A DNA stretch of 6,132 nt from NCBI GenBank assembly GCA_041746855.1, contig JBGTGG010000182.1, positions 1 through 6,132 on the forward strand, in the 5' to 3' direction. Numbering within the stretch: the stretch's first letter is position 1; each line of letters starts with the position of its first letter. Origin of the DNA: JBGTGG01 sp041746855. GTDB taxonomy: Bacteria; Bacteroidota; Bacteroidia; Cytophagales; Cyclobacteriaceae. A program made the position numbers and the translations under genes. The notes beneath the pieces were generated by a model that was not told the origin of the DNA, ran no database searches, and saw only the letters and a program-made list of their open reading frames with translations. Positions 1-5,561 of this stretch are shown here, piece after piece.

Positions 1-680
1 TGAATAGCGCCATCGTTGTTTGGATTTTGAATATAGACCCCAAACAATTCCGTATCGGTAATTTCTTGAGAGTGTAAATCGCCAATCACCAACTCAATTC
101 CCAATGGAGTAGCGCGCGTTTTTAAAATATCTAAGGTTTGTGGAAATACGGATTGATCCACAAAAAACTTATTCGCATTTTTCTTTTCGCCTTTGCGCGA
201 TCCATGCAACATGTTCATAGCTTCCGCGGCTGCGGTACCTTCATCCAATAAAGATGCATTGGCGATGGTCATTCCCGTAAGGTCGATGATCATAGTTTGG
301 AAATTGATCAACGCTTCTAATCTGCCTTGTGCAATTTCTGCTTGATATGGAGTGTAGGCTGTATACCATCCGGGATTTTCTAAAATATTTCGCAGGATCA
401 CACCGGGTGTGATACAATTATAATAGCCTGTTCCGATGTATGATTTCGCAATTTTGTTTTGCGACATTAATGTTTTGAATGTTTTTAAGAAATCATATTC
501 TGATTGTGCATCAGGAAGGCTCAATAATTTTTTTAATCGGATGTTCGCAGGGATTGTTTCGCTGATCAGATCGTCTAATGATTTTGCTTTAATCAGCGCT
601 AGCATGTCCTCGATTTGTTGTTGATCGGGGCTATTATGACGGGATTCGAATTTTTCGGAGTACTGTGGATCGATTTGCAT
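1..680 (-). CDS. gcvP: Glycine dehydrogenase (decarboxylating), P-protein, N-terminal part
   Basis: P-protein of the glycine cleavage system: a PLP enzyme that decarboxylates glycine and passes the aminomethyl group to the lipoyl arm of GcvH in the cytoplasm. Translating the minus strand from ATG at 680 gives 226 residues before the left edge cuts the gene. Family landmarks seen: RHNSPDQQQIEDML at 14-27 (usual form RHIGP...), IPANIRL at 43-49, SYIGTGYYN at 80-88, ENPGWYTAYTPYQAEIAQGR at 101-120, and DLTGMTIANASLLDEGTAAA at 133-152. The family is usually about 950 residues, so roughly three quarters, including the PLP-binding lysine, lies outside. No Shine-Dalgarno precedes the ATG; the upstream stretch is A/T-rich, common in Bacteroidota. 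It diverges from the M28 peptidase gene. Identification is secure; the exact start is very likely because the N-terminal motif begins soon after it. Confidence 0.96.
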   Translation of the reverse strand, partial: MQIDPQYSEKFESRHNSPDQQQIEDMLALIKAKSLDDLISETIPANIRLKKLLSLPDAQSEYDFLKTFKTLMSQNKIAKSYIGTGYYNCITPGVILRNILENPGWYTAYTPYQAEIAQGRLEALINFQTMIIDLTGMTIANASLLDEGTAAAEAMNMLHGSRKGEKKNANKFFVDQSVFPQTLDILKTRATPLGIELVIGDLHSQEITDTELFGVYIQNPNNDGAI

Positions 681-719
681 GAATTTCTATAAAATTTCAA
701 GGTTTTTAAGCCAGTTCAA

Positions 720-744
720 GCAGATCGGTGACAACACCGACCGC
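720..744 (-). promoter_or_regulatory. Hairpin in the gcvP 5' leader
   Basis: Minus-strand arms GGTCGGTG and CACCGATC form an 8-bp stem with one G-U pair and a TTGT loop (core 723-742). Two further pairs form beyond a one-base bulge. It lies about 40 nt upstream of the gcvP start and downstream of the candidate promoter, so it would be in the transcript. There is no U-tract, so it is not an ordinary terminator. Function is unknown; it may be a regulatory leader structure, an operator for a dimeric protein, or chance. Confidence 0.35.
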
Positions 745-766
745 ATGTAGATGTGGTTTGGCGCCA

Positions 767-796
767 CAAATGTAAAATATATTTTTATCCTTCATA
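767..796 (-). promoter_or_regulatory. Candidate gcvP promoter (Bacteroidota type)
   Basis: Read on the minus strand, TACATTTG (774-767) matches the Bacteroidota -7 consensus TAnnTTTG. A weak -33 element, TATG (796-793), lies 18 nt upstream. Predicted transcription start is near 760, giving a leader of about 80 nt for gcvP. The -7 match is exact but short, and the -33 is poor. Confidence 0.4.
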
Positions 797-858
797 GGCT
801 GTGATGGAAGAGATAAGCCGATCCTGTAATTTCTATTCAAACGTTAAACACTTTATAC

Positions 859-888
859 TTTGTCGCTACTAGTAACACCTTATATTTG
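859..888 (+). promoter_or_regulatory. Candidate promoter of the M28 peptidase gene
   Basis: TTTG (859-862), an 18-nt spacer and TATATTTG (881-888) match both elements of the Bacteroidota primary-sigma promoter (TTTG, then TAnnTTTG) at normal spacing. The transcript would start about 20 nt before the ATG at 916. This is the best promoter match I found in the window. Confidence 0.55.
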
Positions 889-915
889 AAGCCTTAATTA
901 TTAATCAACTACAGT

Positions 916-2418
916 ATGAAGAAGAATTTACTACTTATTGCCACACTGTTTTTTGGAGTAGCTGCATTTGCGCAGAATCCCGAAATCCAGAAGTATGGCA
1001 ACCTGATCACTCAGGAAGACTTAAAATCGGATTTATCGATCTTGGCTTCTGACGCCATGGAAGGTCGCGAAACTGGTAAACGCGGCCAGAAAATGGCAGC
1101 TGCTTTCATTAAAGCGCATTTTGAAGAGTTGGGATTGGCAGGGCCTGTAAAAGGCGACTATTATCAGCCCGTTAATTTGTATACTGAAGTCCCAGGCGAT
1201 ATTTATGTAAAGGCAGGTGCCAATACCTTTAGGAATTTTGGTGAGGTTATCTTTTTTGGTTCCGGTAGCAGTGCTGGTGAAGTATCGGTTCCCTTGGTTT
1301 TTATAGGAAATGGAACAGAGGCAGATTTTGAAGGCATTGATGTAAAAGATAAGGCCGTTGCTATTTTTGCGGAAGGCATGCGTCTCAATAACAATACAGC
1401 AGTAAAGATGGCCAAAGATAAAGGCGCCAAACTTATTGTGGTATGCAACACCAAAACAAACGAGGATTTTCAGGAATTGGCGGGCCAGTTCAAAGGATAC
1501 TTGAGCGGTGGCCGCTTGAGTGTCGACAAGCCTGAATCAAAAGAGGTAAACGGAATGCTTTTCGTTTCACCAGCAGCACTTGAAAAAATGACGGGTACTA
1601 CGATTGACAAATTGCGTGCAGCTGCTGCCGCTACTGGCAAGAAAGGTGTTAAAAAAATCAAGCCTACTACTATCCAATATAAAGTGTCCAACGATTTGAA
1701 GGTTGTGAAATCAGAAAACGTATTGGGATACATGGAAGGAACGGATAAAAAAGACGAAGTGGTGATCATCACGTCACACTATGACCACATCGGCAAACGT
1801 GATAGTGGTGAAGGTGATTTGATCAACAACGGTGCGGATGATGATGGATCGGGAACGGTTGCCGTGATGGCTATTGCAAAAGCGTTTGCACAAGCAAAAG
1901 CGGATGGCAAAGGCCCACGCAGAAGTATTTTATTCATGACCGTAACGGGTGAAGAAAAAGGATTGTTGGGTTCGGATTACTACTCTAAAAACCCCATTTT
2001 TCCATTGGCCAATACCGTTGTTGATTTAAACATCGATATGGTAGGCAGAACCGATCCTGCTCACGAGGGTAAGAAGCCGTACGTGTATGTAATTGGATCA
2101 GACCGTTTATCATCAGAATTGCATACGCTTAGTGAGTCGATTAATAAGGAATACACAAAACTTGATTTTGATTATTTGTACAATGCAGAAGATCATCCGG
2201 ATCGGATTTACTACCGCTCTGATCACTGGAACTTTGCGAAGAATGATATTCCGATTATTTTCTATTTCGATGGTATCCATGCCGATTACCACAAGCCAAG
2301 TGACGAAGTAGATAAAATTGAATTTGATAATCTTCAGAAGCGTGCACAGGTTGTGTTTTATACCGCCTGGGAATTAGCGAATCGGGATAGGCGTATTGAA
2401 GCGGATTTGAAGAAGTAA
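916..2418 (+). CDS. Secreted M28 family zinc aminopeptidase with PA domain
   Basis: Probable exported metallopeptidase that removes N-terminal residues from peptides, using two zinc ions. The 500-residue product starts with a type I signal peptide (KK, hydrophobic core, likely cleavage after AFA at 17-19); there is no lipobox cysteine. A PA-like insert covers about 120-215 (DFEGIDVKDKAVAIF at 137-151). The M28 core follows with all expected residues by comparison with Aeromonas aminopeptidase: H288 and D290 in SHYDHIG, D309 in NNGADDDGSG, E346 (general base) and E347 in TGEEKGLLGS, D374 in NIDMVG, and H459 in DYHKPSD. It should therefore be active. Length fits PA-containing M28 proteins. No SD precedes the ATG, but the signal peptide and a good promoter about 20 nt upstream support this start. 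Substrate specificity cannot be read from the sequence. Confidence 0.95.
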   Translation: MKKNLLLIATLFFGVAAFAQNPEIQKYGNLITQEDLKSDLSILASDAMEGRETGKRGQKMAAAFIKAHFEELGLAGPVKGDYYQPVNLYTEVPGDIYVKAGANTFRNFGEVIFFGSGSSAGEVSVPLVFIGNGTEADFEGIDVKDKAVAIFAEGMRLNNNTAVKMAKDKGAKLIVVCNTKTNEDFQELAGQFKGYLSGGRLSVDKPESKEVNGMLFVSPAALEKMTGTTIDKLRAAAAATGKKGVKKIKPTTIQYKVSNDLKVVKSENVLGYMEGTDKKDEVVIITSHYDHIGKRDSGEGDLINNGADDDGSGTVAVMAIAKAFAQAKADGKGPRRSILFMTVTGEEKGLLGSDYYSKNPIFPLANTVVDLNIDMVGRTDPAHEGKKPYVYVIGSDRLSSELHTLSESINKEYTKLDFDYLYNAEDHPDRIYYRSDHWNFAKNDIPIIFYFDGIHADYHKPSDEVDKIEFDNLQKRAQVVFYTAWELANRDRRIEADLKK

Positions 2419-2440
2419 TTGTTTTTATAAGGTATAAAAG

Positions 2441-2471
2441 AAAGGCTGCCGGAAGGTGGCCTTTTTATTTT
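2441..2471. terminator. Bidirectional intrinsic terminator
   Basis: AAAGGCTGCC (2441-2450) pairs fully with GGTGGCCTTT (2455-2464), including two G-U pairs on the plus strand, across a GGAA tetraloop. TTTATTTT follows. On the minus strand the stem is followed by CTTTTATA, so it can also end the convergent PIN-domain operon. It lies 22 nt after the M28 stop and 18 nt beyond the PIN stop. Confidence 0.85.
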
Positions 2472-2482
2472 AGGGTTATCTC

Positions 2483-2962
2483 TTAGAGGTCGAGCAGTCC
2501 AAAGGTTTCATTGTAAGATATATTTAAATCAATGAACTGAAATTTTGGAGCTGCTTCTTGTTTAAGGATGTTGTAAATTTTCAGACTTTCTGTGTCTGAG
2601 GATAAATAAAACTCTACATTTTTCTCACAATCAGCTTGAGCAAAGAGCTTGGTATCGTTCGGAATAATGTTTCGCTCTTTAATCTTAAGCTTCTCTCTTT
2701 TTTGAAAAACTACTTTTGCAAATTCTCCAGTCCGTTTTGAGTGATCTAAATTAAAAGGGACAATTTGTAAATTCCTTAATGGAAGTTCATGGACATCTCC
2801 ACCCACACAATATTCTGCAATACTGATAGTTGAAATCATCATTACAATTTCTTTCTGTAAGAAATAACGAAAATAGGCATCTGCATTTTTAAAAAGTGGG
2901 TCACCATCATTGAGGAAACGGAGAAAAAAGCTAGTATCAAGGAGTACTGCACTATGCGTCAT
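2483..2962 (-). CDS. PIN-domain ribonuclease, VapC-like candidate toxin
   Basis: Predicted Mg-dependent RNase of the PIN superfamily. From ATG at 2962 the product has 159 residues. The four acidic positions of a VapC-type site are visible in order: D9 (VLLDTSFFLRFL), E50 (ISTISIAEY), D103 (NDTKLFAQAD) and D123 (YLSSDTES). The site therefore looks intact. The length is slightly above a typical VapC (about 130-140), with a C-terminal extension ending NETFGLLDL. An in-frame GTG at 2968 would add two residues, but ATG 2962 has AGAGG five bases upstream and is preferred. The start overlaps the end of the upstream 260-residue gene by 11 nt, implying one transcript and coupled translation. Order (partner first, nuclease second) is that of vapBC. 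The RNA target is unknown, and toxicity is inferred only from family and gene order. Confidence 0.85.
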   Translation of the reverse strand: MTHSAVLLDTSFFLRFLNDGDPLFKNADAYFRYFLQKEIVMMISTISIAEYCVGGDVHELPLRNLQIVPFNLDHSKRTGEFAKVVFQKREKLKIKERNIIPNDTKLFAQADCEKNVEFYLSSDTESLKIYNILKQEAAPKFQFIDLNISYNETFGLLDL

Positions 2963-3734
2963 AGCCACCTCTAATCTCGTTTAGCCAATTGTCAGAGTTG
3001 ATATTTCCAAGCCAGGATTTTTTTGCTTTAGCTCTTAAAGCTTTTAAATACTGTTCATCATATTTTGGTTGATAATCAACTAACTCTATAAATTTAAGAG
3101 TTGTTGTGTCAATCTCACCTGTTTCAGAATGTTGTTTACCGGTTGCTCGAATTCCAAATGTTTTATAAAGCAGGTTTTCATCATACTGTTCTAAAAAGCT
3201 TATGGGTGTGTGAATTCTAACGGATCCAAGTTCTTCAGTATAAACATGAATGTTTGCTTTGTCCTTACCTCCTGCATTTGTGACTTTCCCATAAAAATAA
3301 AATTCAGCGTCTGCCCAAATTGCTTCTGTTCTATAGTATCTGGTGGTCTTGTCAAGTTTTATTTCATTCGTATTAACAAGCGAAGTTTTAATGCTAAAAA
3401 AATAGTTGCGTTTAGTTGCAATGTCTTGGATATTTTCAAATGCTTTTGCTGTGCTTAAGTCAAGAAAATCAATATTCTGAACTTGTGTTATTTGCCCAAT
3501 AATTGCATTAAAGCCAATAATATACTGAATAGAAGTTTTTAGTATATGTATAACAGAGCCTTCCTCAATTTTGTAACTAATGTTTGGTCTGTCTCTTTTG
3601 TCTCCAGGGTATAATAAATGCTCGGCATTTTCGAGAATAGAAATTATCTCGCGGATGTCATAATTGTCAGGTGACAGATCAAGATTTCCCTTTGAACCTG
3701 AAATTCTTATCTCTAAAAAACCAATTTTCTCCAC
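2952..3734 (-). CDS. Conserved-looking protein of unknown function paired with a PIN nuclease (possible large antitoxin)
   Basis: I cannot assign this 260-residue protein to a named family. There is no signal peptide, and no membrane segment is clear (67-82 is hydrophobic but short). By eye it has an N-terminal part of alternating strand and helix (FLEIRISGSKGNL at 7-19, EEGSVIHILKTSIQY at 57-71). A probable beta-rich part follows at about 135-220 (AEFYFYGKVTNAGGK at 143-157, YKTFGIRATGKQ at 190-201). Then come a basic helix (KALRAKAKK at 231-239) and a tail, WLGNINSDNWLNEIRGGYDA at 241-260. A short tail with W and RGG after a folded domain is the kind of element antitoxins use to occupy a toxin groove. 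With the 11-nt overlap onto the PIN gene, this suggests a regulator or neutraliser of the nuclease. The start is GTG at 3734; the protein contains no other methionine. G+C is lower than in neighbours. Function is inference. Confidence 0.8.
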   Translation of the reverse strand: MEKIGFLEIRISGSKGNLDLSPDNYDIREIISILENAEHLLYPGDKRDRPNISYKIEEGSVIHILKTSIQYIIGFNAIIGQITQVQNIDFLDLSTAKAFENIQDIATKRNYFFSIKTSLVNTNEIKLDKTTRYYRTEAIWADAEFYFYGKVTNAGGKDKANIHVYTEELGSVRIHTPISFLEQYDENLLYKTFGIRATGKQHSETGEIDTTTLKFIELVDYQPKYDEQYLKALRAKAKKSWLGNINSDNWLNEIRGGYDA

Positions 3735-3738
3735 ATCA

Positions 3739-3746
3739 CAAATGTA
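3739..3746 (-). promoter_or_regulatory. Possible -7 box of the PIN cassette
   Basis: Minus-strand TACATTTG (3746-3739) matches TAnnTTTG and ends four bases before the GTG start at 3734. I see no convincing -33 element. If used, transcription would begin at or next to the start codon and the mRNA would be almost leaderless. A chance match is quite possible. Confidence 0.25.
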
Positions 3747-3821
3747 ACAATTTAAAATCGCATTTTTAGTTTCACCTGAATATATGGAATTGTTATAGAT
3801 GTTAGGAATTTTGAAACTGCA

Positions 3822-4475
3822 CTACCGAACAATTTTAAAACCAATGTATCCGTTTTTGGTCGCCATGTAGGTACTCAACCAAATAGGCAACATCATTTCG
3901 GTGCTACGTGAATGAGTAATACCCCCCAGGTCAATAATATCCTTCCAGCCAAACTGTAGAAGAATTTTTTCAACTTCCTTTTTCGCTTCGTCATTGTTTC
4001 CTGCCATAAACATGGTGGCCGCTCCGCCACACTTTGCTGCTTCTACCATTACTTCGCAGTTGACGATGTTCAGTGATTTTACAACATGGGTTTTCGGAAG
4101 CAGTTGTTGAATCGCTTCCCCCAACGAATAGGTGTTGGAAAGTTCCGGTAGTAAGGATGGAGGCATTCCTTTCGAAAAATCCAGCGGGTTGCTAATGTCA
4201 ATAAGGGTTTTTCCGATTAGTTTTTCTTCACCCGCCATTTTTATTGCCTCCAGCGAATGCTCGCCTTTGGTGCAATTAAAAATCACTTCACCAAATGATG
4301 CGGCATCAGCAAATGTTCCTTGTGTTGCTTTTACACCATTGGCTTCAACCCATTCTGTTGCTTTGGGGTGAGTGCTTGTTCTGGATCCCATTTTTACTTC
4401 GTAGCCTAACGCGATAAGTTTTGAACCGATGGTATTTCCTACCATCCCTGTTCCCAATATTCCGATTTTTTTCAT
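3822..4475 (-). CDS. NADP-binding oxidoreductase of the F420-dependent NADP reductase-like family
   Basis: Cytoplasmic Rossmann-fold oxidoreductase of 217 residues, normal for this family. GTGMVG at 8-13 is the dinucleotide-binding loop. GSR at 30-32 after the second strand is the NADP-preferring signature, as R32 can contact the 2'-phosphate. LIDISNPL at 91-98, VVKSLNIV at 131-138 and GWKDIIDLGGI at 176-186 are typical of the group often auto-named NADPH-dependent F420 reductase. F420 is not expected in Bacteroidota, so the true substrate is unknown; a quinone, flavin or small carbonyl is possible. The start ATG at 4475 has only a poor SD of its own, but it overlaps the stop of a 9-codon ORF as ATGA, so translation may be coupled. 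The gene diverges from an HxlR regulator that probably controls it. The PIN cassette begins 87 nt downstream on the same strand, and I see no terminator between them. Confidence 0.85.
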   Translation of the reverse strand: MKKIGILGTGMVGNTIGSKLIALGYEVKMGSRTSTHPKATEWVEANGVKATQGTFADAASFGEVIFNCTKGEHSLEAIKMAGEEKLIGKTLIDISNPLDFSKGMPPSLLPELSNTYSLGEAIQQLLPKTHVVKSLNIVNCEVMVEAAKCGGAATMFMAGNNDEAKKEVEKILLQFGWKDIIDLGGITHSRSTEMMLPIWLSTYMATKNGYIGFKIVR

Positions 4476-4501
4476 TTCACTTTTTGTTTAGTGTGACACA
4501 T
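4472..4501 (-). CDS. Possible 9-residue leader peptide coupled to the reductase gene
   Basis: Minus-strand ATG at 4501 opens a 9-codon ORF, MCHTKQKVK, ending in TGA at 4474-4472. This stop overlaps the reductase ATG (4475-4473) in the sequence ATGA. The strongest SD in the window stands eight bases before this small ORF, at a distance that suits it and not the reductase. This arrangement typically lets ribosomes that finish the first ORF restart on the second. The peptide is too short for homology evidence, and no attenuator structure was seen. Confidence 0.35.
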   Translation of the reverse strand: MCHTKQKVK

Positions 4502-4509
4502 TTATAATT

Positions 4510-4517
4510 CTCCTCCC
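4510..4517 (-). promoter_or_regulatory. Strong Shine-Dalgarno upstream of the 9-codon ORF
   Basis: Minus-strand GGGAGGAG (4517-4510) contains GGAGG and AGGAG. AGGAG ends eight bases before ATG 4501 but 34 bases before the reductase ATG at 4475, so it best serves the small ORF. Such a strong SD stands out here because gcvP, the M28 gene and the 260-residue gene show none. Confidence 0.5.
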
Positions 4518-4523
4518 ATGCGG

Positions 4524-4572
4524 AAGTATTATTTTTATACTATACTTTTTTCAGTAGCAATAGTAAATACTG
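4524..4572. promoter_or_regulatory. Two AGTA/TACT-type inverted repeats in the divergent control region
   Basis: AAGTAT (4524-4529) and ATACTT (4542-4547) form a 6-bp inverted repeat with a 12-nt centre. CAGTA (4552-4556) and TACTG (4568-4572) form another with an 11-nt centre. AGTA-AA-TACT (4562-4571) lies inside the second. They sit between the reductase and HxlR starts, where a regulator of both would bind. As I recall, the Bacillus relatives YodB and CatR use TACT/AGTA dyads; that comparison is from memory. Short AT-rich repeats can arise by chance. Confidence 0.35.
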
Positions 4573-4589
4573 TAAATTCGACCTGCAAT

Positions 4590-4609
4590 ACCTGTTAAAG
4601 TTGACAGGT
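4590..4609. promoter_or_regulatory. Candidate HxlR operator (20-bp palindrome)
   Basis: ACCTGT (4590-4595) and ACAGGT (4604-4609) are exact inverted arms around an 8-nt centre; 16 of the 20 positions agree with the reverse complement. A further ACCTG at 4582-4585 and the preceding base repeats the left half. It lies 39 nt before the preferred HxlR start and just after a near-match -7 box (TAAATTCG, 4573-4580), a good place for autorepression. In RNA the same bases could fold into a tight hairpin. Confidence 0.4.
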
Positions 4610-4637
4610 GTAGAAAACAACACAGCGATGATCGTAA

Positions 4638-4642
4638 AAGGA
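4638..4642 (+). promoter_or_regulatory. Shine-Dalgarno that decides the HxlR start
   Basis: AAGGA at 4638-4642 stands six bases before ATG 4649. The earlier in-frame candidates, TTG 4601 and ATG 4628, have no comparable site, so 4649 is the preferred start. Confidence 0.6.
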
Positions 4643-4648
4643 AAAAAT

Positions 4649-5002
4649 ATGGTATTTGAGTTGGACGGCAAACCCTATCATTGTGCCCTGGACATTACCA
4701 TGCACTTTATTGGCGGCAAATGGAAAACCGTTGTGCTTTGGTATTTGAAAAATGAAACCCTGCGTTTTACAGAATTGAAAAAGCGGATCCCGGATATAAC
4801 TGAAAAAATGCTGAGCATTCAGCTTCGCGCCCTGGAAGCAGATGGATTGATCGTCCGCAAAGTCCACGGGACAAAACCTCCTGTGAAAGTAGAGTATACG
4901 TTAACGGAATTTGGAAGGTCGTTGATACCCGCACTTAATGCAATTGCCAAATGGGGTAGGGAGTTGGGGGAGAGTAAAGGGAAGAAAGTGATGTTGGAAT
5001 AA
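4649..5002 (+). CDS. HxlR/DUF24-family winged-helix transcriptional regulator
   Basis: DNA-binding regulator of 117 residues, the usual size for this MarR-like family, whose members act as dimers. HCALDITMHFIGGKWKTVVL at 11-30 is the hallmark N-terminal segment with the conserved cysteine (C12), which in several relatives is a thiol sensor of quinones, aldehydes or disulfide stress. FTELKKRIPDITEKMLSIQL at 40-59 covers the helix-turn-helix with its recognition helix. LRALEADGLIVRK at 59-71 leads into the wing, ending VEYTLTEFG at 81-89. ATG 4649 was chosen for its AAGGA ribosome site; starting at TTG 4601 would add 16 residues outside the family core. The gene diverges from the NADP-dependent reductase, the common layout of such regulators and their target. 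Inverted repeats lie in between. It probably represses itself and the reductase until C12 is modified; the inducer is unknown. Confidence 0.93.
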   Translation: MVFELDGKPYHCALDITMHFIGGKWKTVVLWYLKNETLRFTELKKRIPDITEKMLSIQLRALEADGLIVRKVHGTKPPVKVEYTLTEFGRSLIPALNAIAKWGRELGESKGKKVMLE

Positions 5003-5021
5003 TAGAGTGGGAAATCTAAAA

Positions 5022-5043
5022 TGTCGGGTCGAAAGACCCGACA
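5022..5043. repeat. Perfect 9-bp hairpin between convergent genes (terminator or REP-like element)
   Basis: TGTCGGGTC (5022-5030) and GACCCGACA (5035-5043) pair perfectly across a GAAA tetraloop. It lies 19 nt after the HxlR stop and 33 nt beyond the GNAT stop. No T-run follows on either strand, so it is not a standard intrinsic terminator. The G+C-rich stem with a stable GNRA loop in an intergenic spot resembles palindromic repeats scattered through some genomes. Only one copy is in this window, so repeat status is a guess. Confidence 0.55.
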
Positions 5044-5076
5044 ACACTGAGAAGACCGTAACAGAGAAATGTTGGG

Positions 5077-5535
5077 CTAATGTTCAAAATGGATTTTCAT
5101 TCCTTCATGAGAAGCGGTAAATCCTAGTCTTTCGTAAAAGCGAATCGCATCCGGTCGTTGCTTGTCGGTGGTGAGCTGTAGCAGATGGGCATTTCTTTCT
5201 TTCGCTCTTTTAATCGCCCACTCAAATATTTTTTGTCCGAGTCCTTCGCCACGCAAATCTTCACGAACTCTTACAGCTTCGATTTGTGTGCGTATTCCTC
5301 CCTGATAAGTAAGGTATTGGATAAAACTCAATTGCAAAGTACCAACAATTTCTGCCTGATCATTTTCGACAACAATTAATTCCTGATTTGGGTCTGCATT
5401 AATGTTATCAAAGGCTTCATAATATTTTTCCGGTAACGGATCTTCATAGCGTTCACGTAATTGCCCCAGTTTGTCGTCTGCCAACAATTGCATGATGAAT
5501 GGAATGTCTTTTCGTAGGGCTTTGCGGAAGTTCAT
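5077..5535 (-). CDS. GNAT family N-acetyltransferase
   Basis: Predicted acetyl-CoA-dependent N-acetyltransferase, 152 residues, normal for a single GNAT domain. The N-terminal strand and helix (FRKALRKDIPFIMQLLADD at 3-21) begin the fold. GTLQLSFIQYLTYQGG at 65-80 is the central strand region. IEAVRVREDLRGEGLGQKIF at 85-104 is motif A with the pyrophosphate-binding loop RGEGLG (95-100). LLQLTTDKQRPDAIRFYERL at 118-137 followed by GF is motif B, with the usual tyrosine (Y134). ATG 5535 is preceded by AGGA three bases upstream, slightly close but supporting this start. The gene lies 26 nt downstream of the aldo/keto reductase on the same strand, so co-transcription is likely. The acceptor (small molecule, amino acid or protein terminus) cannot be told from the sequence. 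Confidence 0.92.
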   Translation of the reverse strand: MNFRKALRKDIPFIMQLLADDKLGQLRERYEDPLPEKYYEAFDNINADPNQELIVVENDQAEIVGTLQLSFIQYLTYQGGIRTQIEAVRVREDLRGEGLGQKIFEWAIKRAKERNAHLLQLTTDKQRPDAIRFYERLGFTASHEGMKIHFEH

Positions 5536-5561
5536 ATTTCCTGTGTTGACTATTTACTTTG

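Noticed and set aside
436..624. 62-codon plus-strand ORF
   Set aside because: It lies antisense within gcvP, whose protein motifs are unmistakable on the minus strand.
681..766. Glycine riboswitch in the gcvP leader
   Set aside because: The leader is short and has one hairpin; I do not see the conserved glycine-aptamer core.
1203..1772. Two minus-strand ORFs of 83 and 100 codons
   Set aside because: Both are antisense to the M28 peptidase, which has a complete active site in the plus frame; neither shows a recognisable motif.
2093..2311. 72-codon plus-strand ORF
   Set aside because: Out-of-frame shadow inside the M28 peptidase gene.
2966..2968. GTG as start of the PIN gene
   Set aside because: ATG at 2962-2960 has AGAGG at good spacing and the family needs no extra residues.
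3735..3821. Terminator or attachment-type repeats between the reductase and the PIN cassette
   Set aside because: Only a 7-bp inverted repeat with a 37-nt centre (3768-3774 and 3812-3818) and two GGAATT copies are present; there is no stem with a T-run and no repeat matching the other end of the island.
4601..4603. TTG as start of the HxlR gene
   Set aside because: No SD is present, it falls inside the candidate operator palindrome, and ATG 4649 has AAGGA six bases upstream and gives the normal family length.
4595..4867. 90-codon minus-strand ORF
   Set aside because: Antisense shadow of the HxlR gene.
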